From positions 310,001 to 374,000 of the forward strand of contig NZ_JARBAX010000002.1 in the NCBI RefSeq assembly GCF_028807635.1: DNA of 64,000 bases. Direction: 5' to 3'. The translations under genes were made by a program, and so were the position numbers. The stretch comes from Streptomyces spiramyceticus (GTDB lineage Bacteria; Actinomycetota; Actinomycetes; Streptomycetales; Streptomycetaceae). The notes beneath the pieces are model-generated. The model had not been told where the DNA came from. It ran no database searches and saw only the letters and a list, made by a program, of their open reading frames with translations. Below are positions 63,960-64,000 of the stretch, one piece after another. The first letter of the stretch is position 1. Each line of letters begins with the position of its first letter.

Positions 63960-64000
63960 TCAGGAGGAGGAAGAGCAGCTGCTTCCGCCGCCGCAGCTTG
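63960..64000 (-). CDS. C-terminal end of a Gly/Ser/Cys-tailed protein (TIGR04222-like), cut by window edge
   Basis: The leftward frame ending at TGA 63960-63962 reads SCGGGSSCSSSS. Such Gly-Cys-Ser-rich tails close the TIGR04222-type membrane proteins common in Streptomyces. Only about 12 codons are in the window, so the call rests on the tail alone. Confidence 0.4.
   Translation of the reverse strand, partial: SCGGGSSCSSSS

Overview
The window is high-GC actinobacterial DNA, almost certainly Streptomyces. Evidence: very high third-position GC, many GTG starts, a TTA codon in a biosynthetic gene, and a right part laid out like the S. coelicolor SCO5998-SCO6045 neighbourhood (HTH-murA, aconitase, chitooligosaccharide transporter, rok7B7-xylFGH, dxs, fadBA, RNase D, hemE/hemG/hemQ). 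No rRNA or tRNA gene was recognised. All names come from reading the translations; no database search was run.

Positions 1 to about 25,700 are an accessory island. It opens with a small set of biosynthetic-looking genes: a beta-propeller-like protein (cut by the window edge), an SRPBCC-like protein, a coupled glycosyltransferase-SDR pair, an Fe/2-oxoglutarate amino-acid hydroxylase-type enzyme and an unrecognised protein. A gene graveyard follows (6.5-7.6 kb: a stub of a SigB/SigF-type sigma factor and a MauE-like stub), then a nicotinamidase.

From 8.4 to 14.9 kb lies a compact azole-forming RiPP operon. It encodes a ThiF-like/leader-binding F protein, a fused C-YcaO cyclodehydratase ending in a PxPxP-type tail, a SagB-type azoline dehydrogenase, a 47-residue precursor with a CxCxCxSS core, an attenuator hairpin and a flavoprotein. 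Close behind are a GGPP synthase with a TTA codon and a lower-GC, diverged isoprenyl-synthase-like enzyme with an intact first Asp motif but an altered second one. Whether these act with the peptide operon or form a separate terpenoid pair is open, because IS-end debris lies between them.

Positions 17.9-22.7 kb are nested mobile elements: a 187-bp MITE-like element split by an IS5-family element, a 212-bp MITE-like element inside a degraded IS end, and an IS256-family element split by an IS30-family element with an exact 5-bp duplication. Remains of an integrative element follow: a recombinase-like protein lacking catalytic residues, an excisionase, and an integrase that seems to start at CTG.

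From 25.8 kb the sequence is conserved chromosome. HTH-murA and acnA diverge from an intergenic region holding two matching ATCTC-N6-GAGAT dyads and an iron-box-like site. Then come a secreted GH92 alpha-mannosidase, ngcEFG behind a DasR-like site, rok7B7 and xylFGH, dxs, an amino-acid permease, fadBA, RNase D, an orphan LuxR-type regulator with four upstream 12-bp repeats, and the coproporphyrin-dependent haem genes hemE, hemG and hemQ with housekeeping and secreted proteins between them.
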